Shown here: piece after piece, positions 1-8,890 of the stretch
Layout: each line of letters starts with the position of its first letter
How positions within the stretch are numbered: position 1 is the first letter of the stretch
Source: Flavobacteriales bacterium
GTDB taxonomy: Bacteria; Bacteroidota; Bacteroidia; Flavobacteriales_F; PHOS-HE28
Length of the DNA stretch: 64,000 nt
Direction: 5' to 3'
Assembly (NCBI GenBank): GCA_016715895.1
Contig: JADJXH010000004.1
Coordinates: 186,001 to 250,000 of the forward strand
The notes under the pieces: model-generated
What the model was told of the DNA's origin: nothing
What the model saw: only the letters and a program-made list of their open reading frames with translations
Database searches by the model: none
Made by a program: the position numbers and the translations under genes

Positions 1-2
1 TC

Positions 3-806
3 GCCGATTTCCAGGCGGCCGAGGAGATGATCAAGGGCATGATCAAGATGATCAAGCCGGGCCGGCAGCTGTTCACCCCGAACCTTCGCATGGTGATCTG
101 CATCCCCAGCGGCATCACCGAGGTGGAGAAGCGGGCCGTGCGCGACAGCGCCGAGCACGCCGGCGCCAAGGAGGTGTACCTGATCCACGAGCCCATGGCC
201 GCCGCCATCGGCATCGGCATCGACGTGGAGGAGCCGATGGGCAACATGATCATCGACATCGGGGGCGGCACCTCGGAGATCGCGGTGATCGCCCTGGGCG
301 GCATCGTGTGCGACAAGAACATCCGCGTGGCGGGTGACGAGTTCACACAGGACATTGAGGAGTACATGCGCCGCCAGCACAACATCCTGGTGGGCGAGCG
401 CACCGCCGAACAGATCAAGATCGAAGTGGGCGCTGCGATGACCGAACTGGAGAACCCGCCACCCGACTACGCCGTGCGTGGCCGCGACCTGATGACCGGC
501 ATCCCCAAGGAGATTACCGTCACCTACAGCGAGATCGCGCAGGCGCTGGACAAGAGCATCAGCAAGATCGAGGAGGCCATCCTCAGCGCCTTGGAGGCCA
601 CCCCGCCCGAACTGAGCGCGGACATCTACAAGACGGGCATCTACATGGCCGGCGGAGGGGCTCTGCTGCGCGGGCTGGACAAGCGCATCAGCATCAAGAC
701 CAAGCTTCCGGTGCACGTGAGCGAGGACCCGCTGCGGGCCGTGGCGCGCGGCACCGGCATCGCCCTGAAGAACATCGACCGGTTCCAGTTCCTGATGAGG
801 GAGTAA
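3..806 (+). CDS. mreB: Rod shape-determining protein MreB (5' end outside window)
   Basis: MreB is the bacterial actin that positions the cell-wall elongation machinery on the inner face of the cytoplasmic membrane. The reading frame is open from the first complete codon of the window, so the gene begins upstream. About 268 codons are present, and about 75 N-terminal residues (of about 340 in the family) are missing. Actin-fold signatures are visible: the VICIPSGITEVEKRAV stretch, the adenine/phosphate loop IDIGGGTSEIAVI and, near the end, YMAGGGALLRGLD. It heads the order mreB-mreC-mreD-mrdA-rodA, the classic elongasome operon. The codons before the first internal ATG encode ADFQAAEE, which fits the MreB family and shows that this ATG is not the start. 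Confidence 0.97.
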   Translation, partial: ADFQAAEEMIKGMIKMIKPGRQLFTPNLRMVICIPSGITEVEKRAVRDSAEHAGAKEVYLIHEPMAAAIGIGIDVEEPMGNMIIDIGGGTSEIAVIALGGIVCDKNIRVAGDEFTQDIEEYMRRQHNILVGERTAEQIKIEVGAAMTELENPPPDYAVRGRDLMTGIPKEITVTYSEIAQALDKSISKIEEAILSALEATPPELSADIYKTGIYMAGGGALLRGLDKRISIKTKLPVHVSEDPLRAVARGTGIALKNIDRFQFLMRE

Positions 807-813
807 TGAGCTG

Positions 814-887
814 CGAGCGGCGAGTGGCGGGTGCTGCCACGGGGCCTGCGGCCGGCCATCAGGGCAGCACCTGCCACTCGCCGCTCG
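814..887. repeat. Large inverted repeat with heptad units between mreB and mreC
   Basis: Bases 814-838 and 863-887 form a 25-bp inverted repeat with a single mismatch and a 24-nt loop, immediately after the mreB stop. The right side continues as four consecutive 7-bp units, CCACTCG, CCGCTCG, TCACTCG and CCACTCG (874-901), running up to the mreC start. The left arm is built from the complementary units CGAGCGG and CGAGTGG. In the mRNA it would be a very stable stem just upstream of mreC. There is no T-run, so a plain intrinsic terminator is unlikely. Confidence 0.9.
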
Positions 888-904
888 TCACTCGCCACTC
901 GACC

Positions 905-1735
905 ATGCGCGACCTCTTCCGCTTCCTCTTCCGCATCCGCAGCACGCTGCTCTTCCTGCTGCTGATGGCGCTGGCCTACGGATGGGCGCTGAACGGCAAC
1001 GAGCACCACCGCTCGCGCGCCATCGGCTCGGCCAACACCGCGATCGGCACGCTGTACACCTGGCGATCGGACGTGACCACCTACGCCGGGCTGCGCGAGG
1101 AGAACGAGCGGCTGGCCCGCGCCAACGCCGACCTGATGACGCGCGGACGCGGCAACTACGCGCCGGTCTCCGCGCGGTTCATCGCCTTCCACGACACCGT
1201 GCACGAACAGCGCTACGCCCACCTGGCCGCGCGGGTGGTGAACAGCACCACGCACAAGCAGCGCAACAGCCTCACGCTGGACAAGGGCAGCCTGGCCGGC
1301 GTGGCGCCCGACATGGGCGTCATCGGTGACCAGGGCATCGTGGGCGTGGTGCGGCAGGTGGGTCCCCGCTTCTGCGTGGCCGCAAGCGTGCTCGACCCGG
1401 ACCTGAACACGAGCGTGCAGCTGAAACGCACCGGGCACTTCGGACTGCTGAGCTGGGACACCGGCGACCCGCGCACGGCCTCCGCGGTGGACATCGCCAA
1501 GCACGCCCCGGTGGCCGTGGGCGATACGTTGGTGACGCGCGGAGGCGACGGCATCTTCCCGGCGGGGATCGATGTGGGCGTGGTCACCGAGGTGGTCAAC
1601 GACCCCAGCAGCAACTATCATACGATCCGCCTGCGGCTCACCGAGGACCTCACGCGCGGCGGCCATGTGTACATCGTGAAGGACCTGCACCGCGTGGAAC
1701 GGGACACGCTGGAGGCGCGCACCCAGGCCCCATGA
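905..1735 (+). CDS. mreC: Rod shape-determining protein MreC
   Basis: MreC is a bitopic membrane protein that links MreB to PBP2 and RodA in the periplasm. The product is 276 residues. A short N-terminal cytoplasmic part and one transmembrane segment (about residues 11-27, LLFLLLMALAYGW) are followed by a coiled-coil stretch (about 50-80, with LREENERLARANADL) and the double beta-barrel MreC domain (RVVNSTTHKQRN, LDKGSLAGVAPDMGVIG). I chose the ATG at 905. An in-frame ATG at 806 would add 33 residues translated from the inverted repeat, which do not look like MreC. The stop overlaps the mreD start by 4 bp (ATGA), implying translational coupling. Confidence 0.95.
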   Translation: MRDLFRFLFRIRSTLLFLLLMALAYGWALNGNEHHRSRAIGSANTAIGTLYTWRSDVTTYAGLREENERLARANADLMTRGRGNYAPVSARFIAFHDTVHEQRYAHLAARVVNSTTHKQRNSLTLDKGSLAGVAPDMGVIGDQGIVGVVRQVGPRFCVAASVLDPDLNTSVQLKRTGHFGLLSWDTGDPRTASAVDIAKHAPVAVGDTLVTRGGDGIFPAGIDVGVVTEVVNDPSSNYHTIRLRLTEDLTRGGHVYIVKDLHRVERDTLEARTQAP

Positions 1736-2256
1736 TCGCCACCATCGTCGCCAACCTGCTGCGCTTCGTGGTGCTCGTCGCCCTGCAGGTGATCGTGCTG
1801 GACCACCTCGACGTGGCGAACGGCTGGCTGGTGCCCTACCTCTACGTGCTGTTCCTGCTGATGCTGCCCTTCGAGCTGCCGGCCTGGTCCCTGCTGCTGG
1901 CCGGAGGCGCCATGGGCGGGTTGATGGACCTGCTGAGCGACACACCGGGCATGCACACCACCGCGTGCCTCGTGATGATGTACGTGCGCGGCATCTGGCA
2001 GCGGCTCATCGCCCCACGCGAGGGATACGAGTACGGCATGCGCCCCGATGTTCAGCACATGGGCCTCTCCTGGACGCTCACCTACGCGGGGGTCCTTGTG
2101 CTCGTGCACCACCTGTGGCTGTTCTTCTTCGAACTGCACCGCTTCGACCGCGCGGGCGGCACCCTGCTGCGCGCCGTGGGCAGCGCGACCTTCACCCTGG
2201 TGCTGGTGCTGCTGGCCCAGTTCCTGATGCGCACCGACCGACGCGCCCGGGCATGA
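1732..2256 (+). CDS. mreD: Rod shape-determining protein MreD
   Basis: MreD is the small polytopic membrane partner of MreC in the elongasome. The product is 174 residues and almost entirely hydrophobic. About five to six transmembrane segments can be seen, including VLVALQVIVLDHL, YLYVLFLLMLPFELPAW and LLLAGGAMGGLMDLLSD. The GGLMDLLSDTPGMHT stretch resembles the conserved MreD region. The gene overlaps mreC upstream and mrdA downstream by 4 bp each, so the operon is tightly coupled. Sequence conservation in MreD is low; the assignment rests equally on topology, size and position. Confidence 0.92.
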   Translation: MIATIVANLLRFVVLVALQVIVLDHLDVANGWLVPYLYVLFLLMLPFELPAWSLLLAGGAMGGLMDLLSDTPGMHTTACLVMMYVRGIWQRLIAPREGYEYGMRPDVQHMGLSWTLTYAGVLVLVHHLWLFFFELHRFDRAGGTLLRAVGSATFTLVLVLLAQFLMRTDRRARA

Positions 2257-4106
2257 ACTTCGAGGAGCGCAAATACGTCCTGATCGCCGCGGTGGTCCTG
2301 ATCAGCTCGGTGTTCCTGCTGCGTCTTTTCTGGGTGCAGGTGGTGGACGACCAGTGGAAGGCCGAGGCGGCGAACATCAGTGAGCGCAAGGTGACCGTTT
2401 ACCCCGCACGCGGGCTCATCCTGGACCGGAACGGCGAGCTCCTGGTGGCCAATACACCGGTGTACGACATCATGGTGGTGCCGCGCGAGGTCGTCGCCTT
2501 CGACACCAATGCCTTCGCCGCCCTGGTGGGCGTGCCCGTCGATGAGGTGAAGCGGCGCATCGCCGAGGCCGGCGGTTACAGCAGCTACAAACCCTCGGTG
2601 TTCGAAAAGCAGATCACCGCGGACCAGTACGCCGCCATCGCGCCCCACCTGTCGAAGTACCAGGGCTTCTACGGGCAGAGCCGCACGCTGCGCACCTATC
2701 CGCGGCGCATCGCGGCGCACCTGCTCGGCTACCTGAGCGAGGTGGACGCGCGGAAGGTGGAACAGGACCCCTACTACAAACCGGGCGACGTGATCGGCGT
2801 GGGGGGGCTGGAGCAGTACTACGAGAAGGAGCTCCGCGGCCGGCGTGGCGTGAAGTACGTCGTGGTGGACGTTCACAACAAGGTGCAGGGGCCGTTCCGC
2901 GAGGGCCTGTACGACACCCTGGCGCACGAGGGGAAGCACCTGTACACCAGCATCGATGCCCGCATGCAGGCCTATGGGGAGCGCCTCATGAAGGGCAAGA
3001 AGGGCAGCATCGTGGCCATCGAACCCGCCACGGGCGAGATCCTCTGCCTGGTGACCTCCCCCACCTACGACCCCGAGCTGCTCGTGGGCCGGGTGCGCAA
3101 CACGAACTATGGCGTGCTGCAGCGCGACAGCCTGAAGCCGCTCTTCGACCGGGCGTTGCAGGCGCAGTATCCCCCCGGCTCCATCTACAAGATCGTGCAA
3201 TCGCTGCTGGCGCTGCAGGACTCGGTCATCACGCCGAACACGGGCTTCCCGTGCAACAAGGCATTGGTCGGCTGCCACGCGCATCCCAACGCCGGCACCA
3301 TCCAGAGCGCGATCCAGTACTCGTGCAACCCGTACTTCTACATGGTGTTCAAGCGGCTGATGGAGCAGGGTGATCACAAGGACCGCTTCACGGCCGCCAG
3401 CATCAACCTGGACCATTGGAACACGGGCATGCGGTCCTTCGGCCTGGGGCAGCGTCCCCGGGTCGACCTGCCTGCGCTCAAGGGGGGCAGCATCCCCGAC
3501 GCGAAGTTCTACGACCGCATCTACGGCAAGGGGCGCTGGGCCTTCAGCACCATCTACAGCGTGAGCATCGGGCAGGGCGAGGTGCTGGTGGTGCCCATGC
3601 AGATGGCCAACCTGGCGGCCATCTTCGCCAACAAGGGCTGGTACCGGGACCCGCATGTGGTGCGGGCCGTGGGCCGGCCGGACAGCCTGCTGCCGCAGTG
3701 GCAGGAGAAGCATGTGACCGATGTGGATGCGCACTGGTACGACCTGATCCAGGAGGGCATGCGGCGCGTGGTGAACGAACCCGGCGGCACCGCGCGGCAG
3801 GCGCGCATCCCCGGCATCACCGTGTGCGGCAAGACGGGCACGGCGGAGAACCCGCACGGGCAGGACCACGCGGTGTTCGTGTGCTTCGCACCGATGGAGG
3901 AGCCGCGGATCGCGATGGCCGTGTATGTGGAGAACAGTGGTTTCGGCGGCACCTGGGCGGCGCCGATCGCCAGCCTGCTCATGGAGCAGTACCTCACGGA
4001 CAGCATCAGCCGGCCCGACCTGGAGCAGCGCATGCTGGAGGCCGACCTGATCGCGCAGGAGAAGTTCTTCCGCAAGAAACCCAAGCCCCCCCGGAGCCGG
4101 CGATGA
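2253..4106 (+). CDS. mrdA: Penicillin-binding protein 2 (class B transpeptidase)
   Basis: This is the D,D-transpeptidase of the elongasome, which cross-links peptidoglycan in the periplasm during side-wall growth. The product is 617 residues. An N-terminal membrane anchor (about 9-27) is followed by the PBP dimerisation domain (starting near ARGLILDRNGELL) and the transpeptidase domain. All three active-site motifs are present: S310-I-Y-K313 in PPGSIYK, S357-C-N359, and K527-T-G in VCGKTGTAEN. The start at 2253 overlaps the mreD stop by 4 bp and begins MNFEERKY, directly before the anchor; a longer upstream frame only runs antiparallel to mreD and was discarded. The stop overlaps the rodA start. 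Confidence 0.97.
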   Translation: MNFEERKYVLIAAVVLISSVFLLRLFWVQVVDDQWKAEAANISERKVTVYPARGLILDRNGELLVANTPVYDIMVVPREVVAFDTNAFAALVGVPVDEVKRRIAEAGGYSSYKPSVFEKQITADQYAAIAPHLSKYQGFYGQSRTLRTYPRRIAAHLLGYLSEVDARKVEQDPYYKPGDVIGVGGLEQYYEKELRGRRGVKYVVVDVHNKVQGPFREGLYDTLAHEGKHLYTSIDARMQAYGERLMKGKKGSIVAIEPATGEILCLVTSPTYDPELLVGRVRNTNYGVLQRDSLKPLFDRALQAQYPPGSIYKIVQSLLALQDSVITPNTGFPCNKALVGCHAHPNAGTIQSAIQYSCNPYFYMVFKRLMEQGDHKDRFTAASINLDHWNTGMRSFGLGQRPRVDLPALKGGSIPDAKFYDRIYGKGRWAFSTIYSVSIGQGEVLVVPMQMANLAAIFANKGWYRDPHVVRAVGRPDSLLPQWQEKHVTDVDAHWYDLIQEGMRRVVNEPGGTARQARIPGITVCGKTGTAENPHGQDHAVFVCFAPMEEPRIAMAVYVENSGFGGTWAAPIASLLMEQYLTDSISRPDLEQRMLEADLIAQEKFFRKKPKPPRSRR

Positions 4107-5425
4107 GCACCACACGCGACCGCATCACGGCGCATCTGGACCCGGTGCTGGTGATCCTGTACCTGGTGCTGATGGGCGCCGGCTGGGCCAACATCTACTC
4201 CGCGGCCTACCACCCCGACCATCCCGGCCTGTTCGACCAGGGCATGGAGTACGGGCGCCAGAGCGTGTGGATCGTGGCCAGCCTGGTGCTGGGCGCCGGC
4301 ATCCTCCTCATCCAGGGCCGCTTCTTCCGCGACCTCGCCTGGGCCATCTACGCGGTGGTGCTCGTATTGCTCGCTTTGGTGCTGCTCGTGGGCAAGGAGG
4401 TGAACGGCGCCAAGGCCTGGTTCGGTGTCGGCAGCTTCGGCATCCAGCCCGCCGAGTTCGCCAAGTTCGCCACGAGCCTGGCGCTCTCCCGCTACCTCAG
4501 CGGCCTCAAGGCCCTGGCCGACCTGCGTTCGCGCGCCATCGCCACGCTCCTCATCCTGGCCCCGGTCGCCCTGATCATGCTGCAGCCCGACACGGGCACC
4601 GCGCTCGTCTCCGGTGCCTTCATCCTGGTGCTCTATCGCGAGGGCTTGTCCGGCAACATCCTGCTGATCGCCATCGTGGCCGCGGTCCTCAGCGTGCTGG
4701 CGCTGATCCTCAAGGAGAGCAGCTTCGGCCTGCCCTTCACCGAGGTGCGGCTGGGCGGCCAGTACTTCCTCATGGCCCTGATCGCCGGGTTCGCCCTGCT
4801 GGCCTTCTGGGCGGTGCGGAACCTGGTGGTGCGGCGCTACCGCAAGCGCTTCTACGGCCTCATCCTCTTCGCCCTGCTGGGCAGCATCGGCTTCATCAGC
4901 AGCGTGGACCACCTGGTGAGCGGGCTGGCCCAGCACCAGCGCGACCGCATCCTGGTGATGCTCGGGCAGATGGAGGACCCGCAGGGGCTCGGCTACAACG
5001 TGAAGCAGAGCCAGACGGCGATCGGCAGCGGCGGTTTCTCGGGCAAGGGCTACCTGAAAGGCACCCTGACCAAATACAAGTACGTGCCCATGCAGAGCAC
5101 CGACTTCATCTTCTGCACGGTGGGCGAGGAATGGGGCTTCCTGGGGACCACGACGGTGGTGTTGCTCTTCACGCTGCTCATCCTGCGATGCATCCAGATC
5201 AGCGACCGGCAGCGGAGCCGGTTCTCGCGCATCTACGCCTACTGCGTGGCCTGCGTCTTCTTCCTGCACCTGATGATCAACGTGGGCATGACCATCGGTC
5301 TGGCGCCTGTGATCGGCATCCCACTGCCCTTCTTCAGCTACGGCGGCAGCTCGCTGCTCGGCTTCACCATCCTGCTGGGCATCCTGGTGCGGCTGGATGC
5401 CGAACGCCTCACCCAGCTGCGCTGA
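4103..5425 (+). CDS. rodA: Rod shape-determining protein RodA (SEDS glycosyltransferase)
   Basis: RodA is the SEDS-family peptidoglycan polymerase that works with PBP2, adding disaccharide-pentapeptide from lipid II to glycan strands. The product is 440 residues with about ten transmembrane helices. SEDS signatures include the WFGVGSFGIQPAEFAKF stretch, LQPDTGTALV and the C-terminal PVIGIPLPFFSYGGSSLL. The start ATG at 4103 overlaps the mrdA stop, and MSTTRDRI leads straight into the first helix. It is the last gene of the mre operon: a GC-rich hairpin lies just downstream and the next gene converges on the opposite strand. Confidence 0.97.
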   Translation: MSTTRDRITAHLDPVLVILYLVLMGAGWANIYSAAYHPDHPGLFDQGMEYGRQSVWIVASLVLGAGILLIQGRFFRDLAWAIYAVVLVLLALVLLVGKEVNGAKAWFGVGSFGIQPAEFAKFATSLALSRYLSGLKALADLRSRAIATLLILAPVALIMLQPDTGTALVSGAFILVLYREGLSGNILLIAIVAAVLSVLALILKESSFGLPFTEVRLGGQYFLMALIAGFALLAFWAVRNLVVRRYRKRFYGLILFALLGSIGFISSVDHLVSGLAQHQRDRILVMLGQMEDPQGLGYNVKQSQTAIGSGGFSGKGYLKGTLTKYKYVPMQSTDFIFCTVGEEWGFLGTTTVVLLFTLLILRCIQISDRQRSRFSRIYAYCVACVFFLHLMINVGMTIGLAPVIGIPLPFFSYGGSSLLGFTILLGILVRLDAERLTQLR

Positions 5426-5433
5426 AACGAGGA

Positions 5434-5453
5434 GCGGGCCCCGGAAGGCCCGC
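5434..5453. terminator. Hairpin between convergent rodA and ppiD
   Basis: A perfect 7-bp stem, GCGGGCC (5434-5440) with GGCCCGC (5447-5453), and a 6-nt loop lie 8 nt after the rodA stop and 24 nt before the end of the converging gene. No T-tract follows on either strand. It probably serves as a bidirectional terminator, as weak T-tracts are common in high-GC genomes, but this is inferred from position. Confidence 0.6.
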
Positions 5454-5477
5454 CCGAAAGGAGGATGAGCGGTCCGC

Positions 5478-7562
5478 TCAGTAGAACCGGCTGCGTTCGT
5501 CCACCACGTTGGCGGCCTCGCGCAGGGCGCCGAACAGGTTGCCCTCGGCCCGGCCCTGCATGCGCTGCAACAGGCTGGTGCGTTCGGCGTTCACGTCGGC
5601 CAGCTCGGGCGCAGGCGTCAGGGCGGTCATGTTCACCACGTACACCGCATTATCACCCTTGATGGGGCCGCGGGTCTCCCCGGCCGGGATGGCGAAGATG
5701 TGCCCGATGACCTCGGTCTCGGTGAAACCGCCGGGGATGCTGGTGGCGCTGAAGGCCAGGTCGGCGGCGTTCTGTACGGTGCCACCCAGTTCAGCGGCCA
5801 GGGCATTGAGGTCGGTCTTGCCCGTCATGCCGGCCATCCAGGCCTCGGCCTTCTTCTCCTTCACCGCCTCGCGGGTGAAGACCTCACGCACGTCATCGAG
5901 TTCGGGGCGGCCCTGGGCACGCACCTTGCGCAATAGGGCCACCACGTAGCTCTCGCCCACTTCGATGGGCTCGCTGGCCTTGCCGACCTCTGCGCGGTTC
6001 ACCCAGCTGATGAGGCTGAACGGCTCCTGAAGGCCGGGTACGAAACGCTGATCGGCGCGCAGCTCGTCCACGTTCATGAACTGCAGCCCACGCTGCTCCG
6101 CGGCGGCCTTCATGCTGTCGACCGTGGCGTGGTTGAGGCTGAACTCGTTGGCGGTCTTGTACACCTCCTTGTAGGTGGCGGGCAACGGCTTGATGCGGCG
6201 GGTGAGGCTCACCACACGGCGCTCATCGCGGTCACGCTGACCCAGCACCTCCACGATGTGGTAGCCGTAGGTGGTCTTGGCGATGGTGATCGCACCGACC
6301 TTCTCATCGAAGCTCGCCTTGGTGAACTCGGGCACCATGCGGGTGCGGTCGAACCACTCGTAGACGCCGCCGTTGGGCACGCTGCCGGGGTCCTCGCTGT
6401 ACTTCTTCACCAGGTCCTCGAACACGCCCTTGTTGCGCTTCACGGCGGCGAGCACGCTGTCGGCGCGTTGCTTCACCTCATCCTCGGGCTTGCCGCTCTG
6501 GGTGCTGAGCAGGATGTGGCGCACACGGGCCTCCTCCACCTTGGCCAGTTCCTTCACCTTCACCAGCTTGAAGTTCTGCCCCTCGCGGAACGGTCCCACC
6601 ACGGTGCCCACGGCCGCGGCCTGGATCAGGCTGTCGTTGAGCGCATCGGCGGTGCCCGGGCTGTACGGGGTCACGGTGTAGCTCCGGTCCTCGCTGTTGG
6701 CGGTGATGAAGAGGGAGTCGTTGGTGGCGGCCTCCAGATCGGGCTTCAGGGCGGCCATCTCGGAGCGCAGCTGCTCGATGTCGGCGGCGGTGGCCGTCAC
6801 CGGGAAGGTGACGTAGTCGAAGGCGCGCGAAGGCTTCTGGGCGTACCGCTTGTCGTCCTTGTGGGCCTCGTAATAGCGGCGCAGCTCCTGGTCGCTGACG
6901 GTGTACAGGCTGTCCGGCTCGCTGTCGTACCGCTTGGCCACGAAGTTGAACGTGGCCTTGGCGTTGCGCTGCATGTGGTCGTCCTTCACCTGGGCGGCGT
7001 TGACGAAGACGCTCTTGCGCACCAGGGTGTTGTACTTCGTGATCAGCCGGTTGGTGATCATCCGGCGTTTCTGGATCTCGTGGTAGACCGGGGCATTGGT
7101 CTGCACGCTCTCGAAGTAGTTCCGGAGGGCATCCTTGCTGGGCTGGCCATCGGGACCCTGGAAGTTGGGGTTGCCCTTGAACTCGGCCAGGACGTTGTTG
7201 CCGAAGCGGATGTCGTCGTACTCCTCCTTGCTGAGGGAGGAGCCGAAGCCGGCCTCCTCGGCGCTGCGCAGCAGGGTGTGCTCACGCACCACCTCCTGCC
7301 ACACGCTGTTGCGCACCTGCTCGGTCATCTGGCCGTCCACGGTCTGCCCGAAGTCGTTCCGGTAGCTGTCCAGTTCATCGCTCACGCGCTTCTCGAACTG
7401 CACCAGGGGGATCTCCTCGCCGTTGATGGCGCCGACGGCCTGGTCGTTGATGTTGCTGCCGCGGTTGCTGAAGAGGTCGGTGAGGATGAAGGCCACCATG
7501 GCGCCGCCCACCAGGACGAGGAGGAGGCCGCTGCGCTCACGGATCTTGCCAATGACTGCCAT
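5478..7562 (-). CDS. PpiD-type membrane-anchored peptidylprolyl isomerase
   Basis: This is a periplasmic folding helper anchored in the inner membrane, of the PpiD/SurA class. The product is 694 residues. One N-terminal transmembrane segment (about 12-30, LLLVLVGGAMVAFILTDLF) is followed by a SurA_N-like chaperone region (about 40-335), one parvulin domain (about 342-440, starting VRHILLS and ending YGYHIVEVLGQRD) and a long C-terminal helical region. The LPS-export factor LptC and a CNNM protein lie upstream on the same strand, a neighbourhood I recall from other Flavobacteriales. It has its own -7 element, TATATTTG, 22 nt before the start. The symbol ppiD is withheld because family members in this phylum differ from the Escherichia coli protein. 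Confidence 0.92.
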   Translation of the reverse strand: MAVIGKIRERSGLLLVLVGGAMVAFILTDLFSNRGSNINDQAVGAINGEEIPLVQFEKRVSDELDSYRNDFGQTVDGQMTEQVRNSVWQEVVREHTLLRSAEEAGFGSSLSKEEYDDIRFGNNVLAEFKGNPNFQGPDGQPSKDALRNYFESVQTNAPVYHEIQKRRMITNRLITKYNTLVRKSVFVNAAQVKDDHMQRNAKATFNFVAKRYDSEPDSLYTVSDQELRRYYEAHKDDKRYAQKPSRAFDYVTFPVTATAADIEQLRSEMAALKPDLEAATNDSLFITANSEDRSYTVTPYSPGTADALNDSLIQAAAVGTVVGPFREGQNFKLVKVKELAKVEEARVRHILLSTQSGKPEDEVKQRADSVLAAVKRNKGVFEDLVKKYSEDPGSVPNGGVYEWFDRTRMVPEFTKASFDEKVGAITIAKTTYGYHIVEVLGQRDRDERRVVSLTRRIKPLPATYKEVYKTANEFSLNHATVDSMKAAAEQRGLQFMNVDELRADQRFVPGLQEPFSLISWVNRAEVGKASEPIEVGESYVVALLRKVRAQGRPELDDVREVFTREAVKEKKAEAWMAGMTGKTDLNALAAELGGTVQNAADLAFSATSIPGGFTETEVIGHIFAIPAGETRGPIKGDNAVYVVNMTALTPAPELADVNAERTSLLQRMQGRAEGNLFGALREAANVVDERSRFY

Positions 7563-7584
7563 GGGTGCTCTGTTGAAAGGGGTG

Positions 7585-7592
7585 CAAATATA
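7585..7592 (-). promoter_or_regulatory. -7 promoter element of the ppiD-type gene
   Basis: Read on the reverse strand this is TATATTTG, a perfect match to the Bacteroidota -7 consensus TAnnTTTG, located 22 nt upstream of the start codon in a 42-bp gap. No TTTG-like -33 box is visible at 19-20 nt spacing. Confidence 0.6.
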
Positions 7593-7604
7593 GGCGGCTG
7601 GCCC

Positions 7605-8882
7605 TTAGGGGATATAGCCCTTCACGGGGTCGGTCACCAGCAGGCGCACCAGGTCGATGCGGCTGTGGGCGATCTGGGCCACGGTGAAGCGGAAGGGCCC
7701 CAGGTCGATCACCTGCCCCTGCTCGGGCAGCGAGCCGGTGTGGTGCAGCAGCAGGCCGGCCAGGGTGTCGTACTCCTCGCTCACCGGCAGGGCCAGTCGG
7801 TGGGCCTCCACCAGGTGCTCCACCTCGGTGCGGGCGCTCAGCAGGAACTCGTGCTCGCCCACCCGCTCCTCGACCCCCTCGCCGCTGTCGTGCTCGTCCT
7901 CGATGTCGCCCACGATGGTCTCCACCACGTCCTCGATGGTGAGCAGCCCGGCGGTGCCCCCGAACTCATCCACCACCACGGCCACATGGGTGCGCTGCTT
8001 GGTGAACTTCTGCAGGACCTCATCGGCCGGCATGGTGCCCGGGATGAAGTCCACCGGCCGCAGCACCGAGCGGATGGTGCGTGGCTTGCGGAACATCTCG
8101 TAGCTGTGCACGTAGCCGATGATGTTGTCGATGCTGTCCTTGTAGACCAGCATCTTGCTGAGGCCGCTCTCGGCGAAGCGCTGGTGGAGGACGCCCACGG
8201 GCTCCTCCACCTCGATGGCCTCGATCTCGGCGCGCGGCACCATGACATCGCGGGCCTTGGTGGCGCTCAGGGCCAGGGTGTTGCGGAAGTACTCCACCTC
8301 GGCGTCCATCTGCTCGGGCCGGGGGCCGTCGGCGCTCATCTCGCGCAGGAAGGCATCAAGGTCCACCCGCCCGAAGGTGGGGCGGCGCGCCTGGCCCCTG
8401 ACCCCGAAAAGCCGCAGCAGGCCCTGGCTCACCCCGGTGAGCAGCATCACGAGGGGCCAGAGCAGCACATAGAGCAGACGCAGGGGCAGGGCGAAGAGGG
8501 CCAGGCTGTTGTTGGGGTCGATGCGGAACACGGCCTTCGGAAGGAACTCCGCCAGGATGAGGATCACCAGGGTGCTGAGGCCGGTCTGGGCCGCCAGCAC
8601 GAAGAGCTCGTTGGGGTGGATGCCGCGCAGCCAGGGCTCCAGGACCTGGGCGGTCACCAGGCCGAAGACCACCAGGGCGATGTTGTTGCCCACCAGCAGG
8701 GCGCCGATGACGCGTGCCGGCCTGTCCAGCAGCGGCGCCACCAGGACCGCCCACCACGCGCCCTGCTTGCGCTGCAACTCGATGTAGAGCTTGTTGCTGG
8801 TGACGAAGGCGATCTCCAGCCCCGAACAGAGAGCGGACACCAACAGGCTGGTGATGAGCAGGATGACGTCGGCCGTGGCCAT
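7605..8882 (-). CDS. CNNM/CBS/CorC-domain integral membrane protein (hemolysin family)
   Basis: This belongs to the CNNM transporter family, also annotated as hemolysin-like or CorC; members move or sense divalent cations at the inner membrane. The product is 425 residues. An N-terminal CNNM (DUF21) domain of about 180 residues has transmembrane helices, including LLITSLLVSALCSGLEIAF and TLVILILAEFLPKAVF. A pair of CBS modules follows (about 200-320, MVPRAEIEAIEVEEPVG and VVDEFGGTAGLLTIEDVVE), then a CorC_HlyC domain (about 340-415). The ATG at 8882 starts right before the first helix; a longer frame would add 34 low-complexity residues. Flavobacteria have a related gliding protein, GldE. The lptC-ppiD context favours the generic family member, so no symbol is given. 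Confidence 0.9.
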   Translation of the reverse strand: MATADVILLITSLLVSALCSGLEIAFVTSNKLYIELQRKQGAWWAVLVAPLLDRPARVIGALLVGNNIALVVFGLVTAQVLEPWLRGIHPNELFVLAAQTGLSTLVILILAEFLPKAVFRIDPNNSLALFALPLRLLYVLLWPLVMLLTGVSQGLLRLFGVRGQARRPTFGRVDLDAFLREMSADGPRPEQMDAEVEYFRNTLALSATKARDVMVPRAEIEAIEVEEPVGVLHQRFAESGLSKMLVYKDSIDNIIGYVHSYEMFRKPRTIRSVLRPVDFIPGTMPADEVLQKFTKQRTHVAVVVDEFGGTAGLLTIEDVVETIVGDIEDEHDSGEGVEERVGEHEFLLSARTEVEHLVEAHRLALPVSEEYDTLAGLLLHHTGSLPEQGQVIDLGPFRFTVAQIAHSRIDLVRLLVTDPVKGYIP

Positions 8883-8890
8883 GGGAGTGC

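Noticed and set aside
806..904. mreC start at 806
   Set aside because: The extra 33 residues are translated from the inverted repeat and have no MreC character; the ATG at 905 directly precedes the membrane anchor.
2082..4115. 677-codon open frame opposite mrdA
   Set aside because: It mirrors a clear PBP2 gene and its translation is His/Arg/Val-rich low-complexity sequence, as expected for the antisense of a high-GC gene.
7605..8882. Assignment as gliding protein GldE
   Set aside because: The domain set fits, but the lptC-ppiD neighbourhood is that of the general CNNM protein; GldE cannot be asserted from sequence alone.
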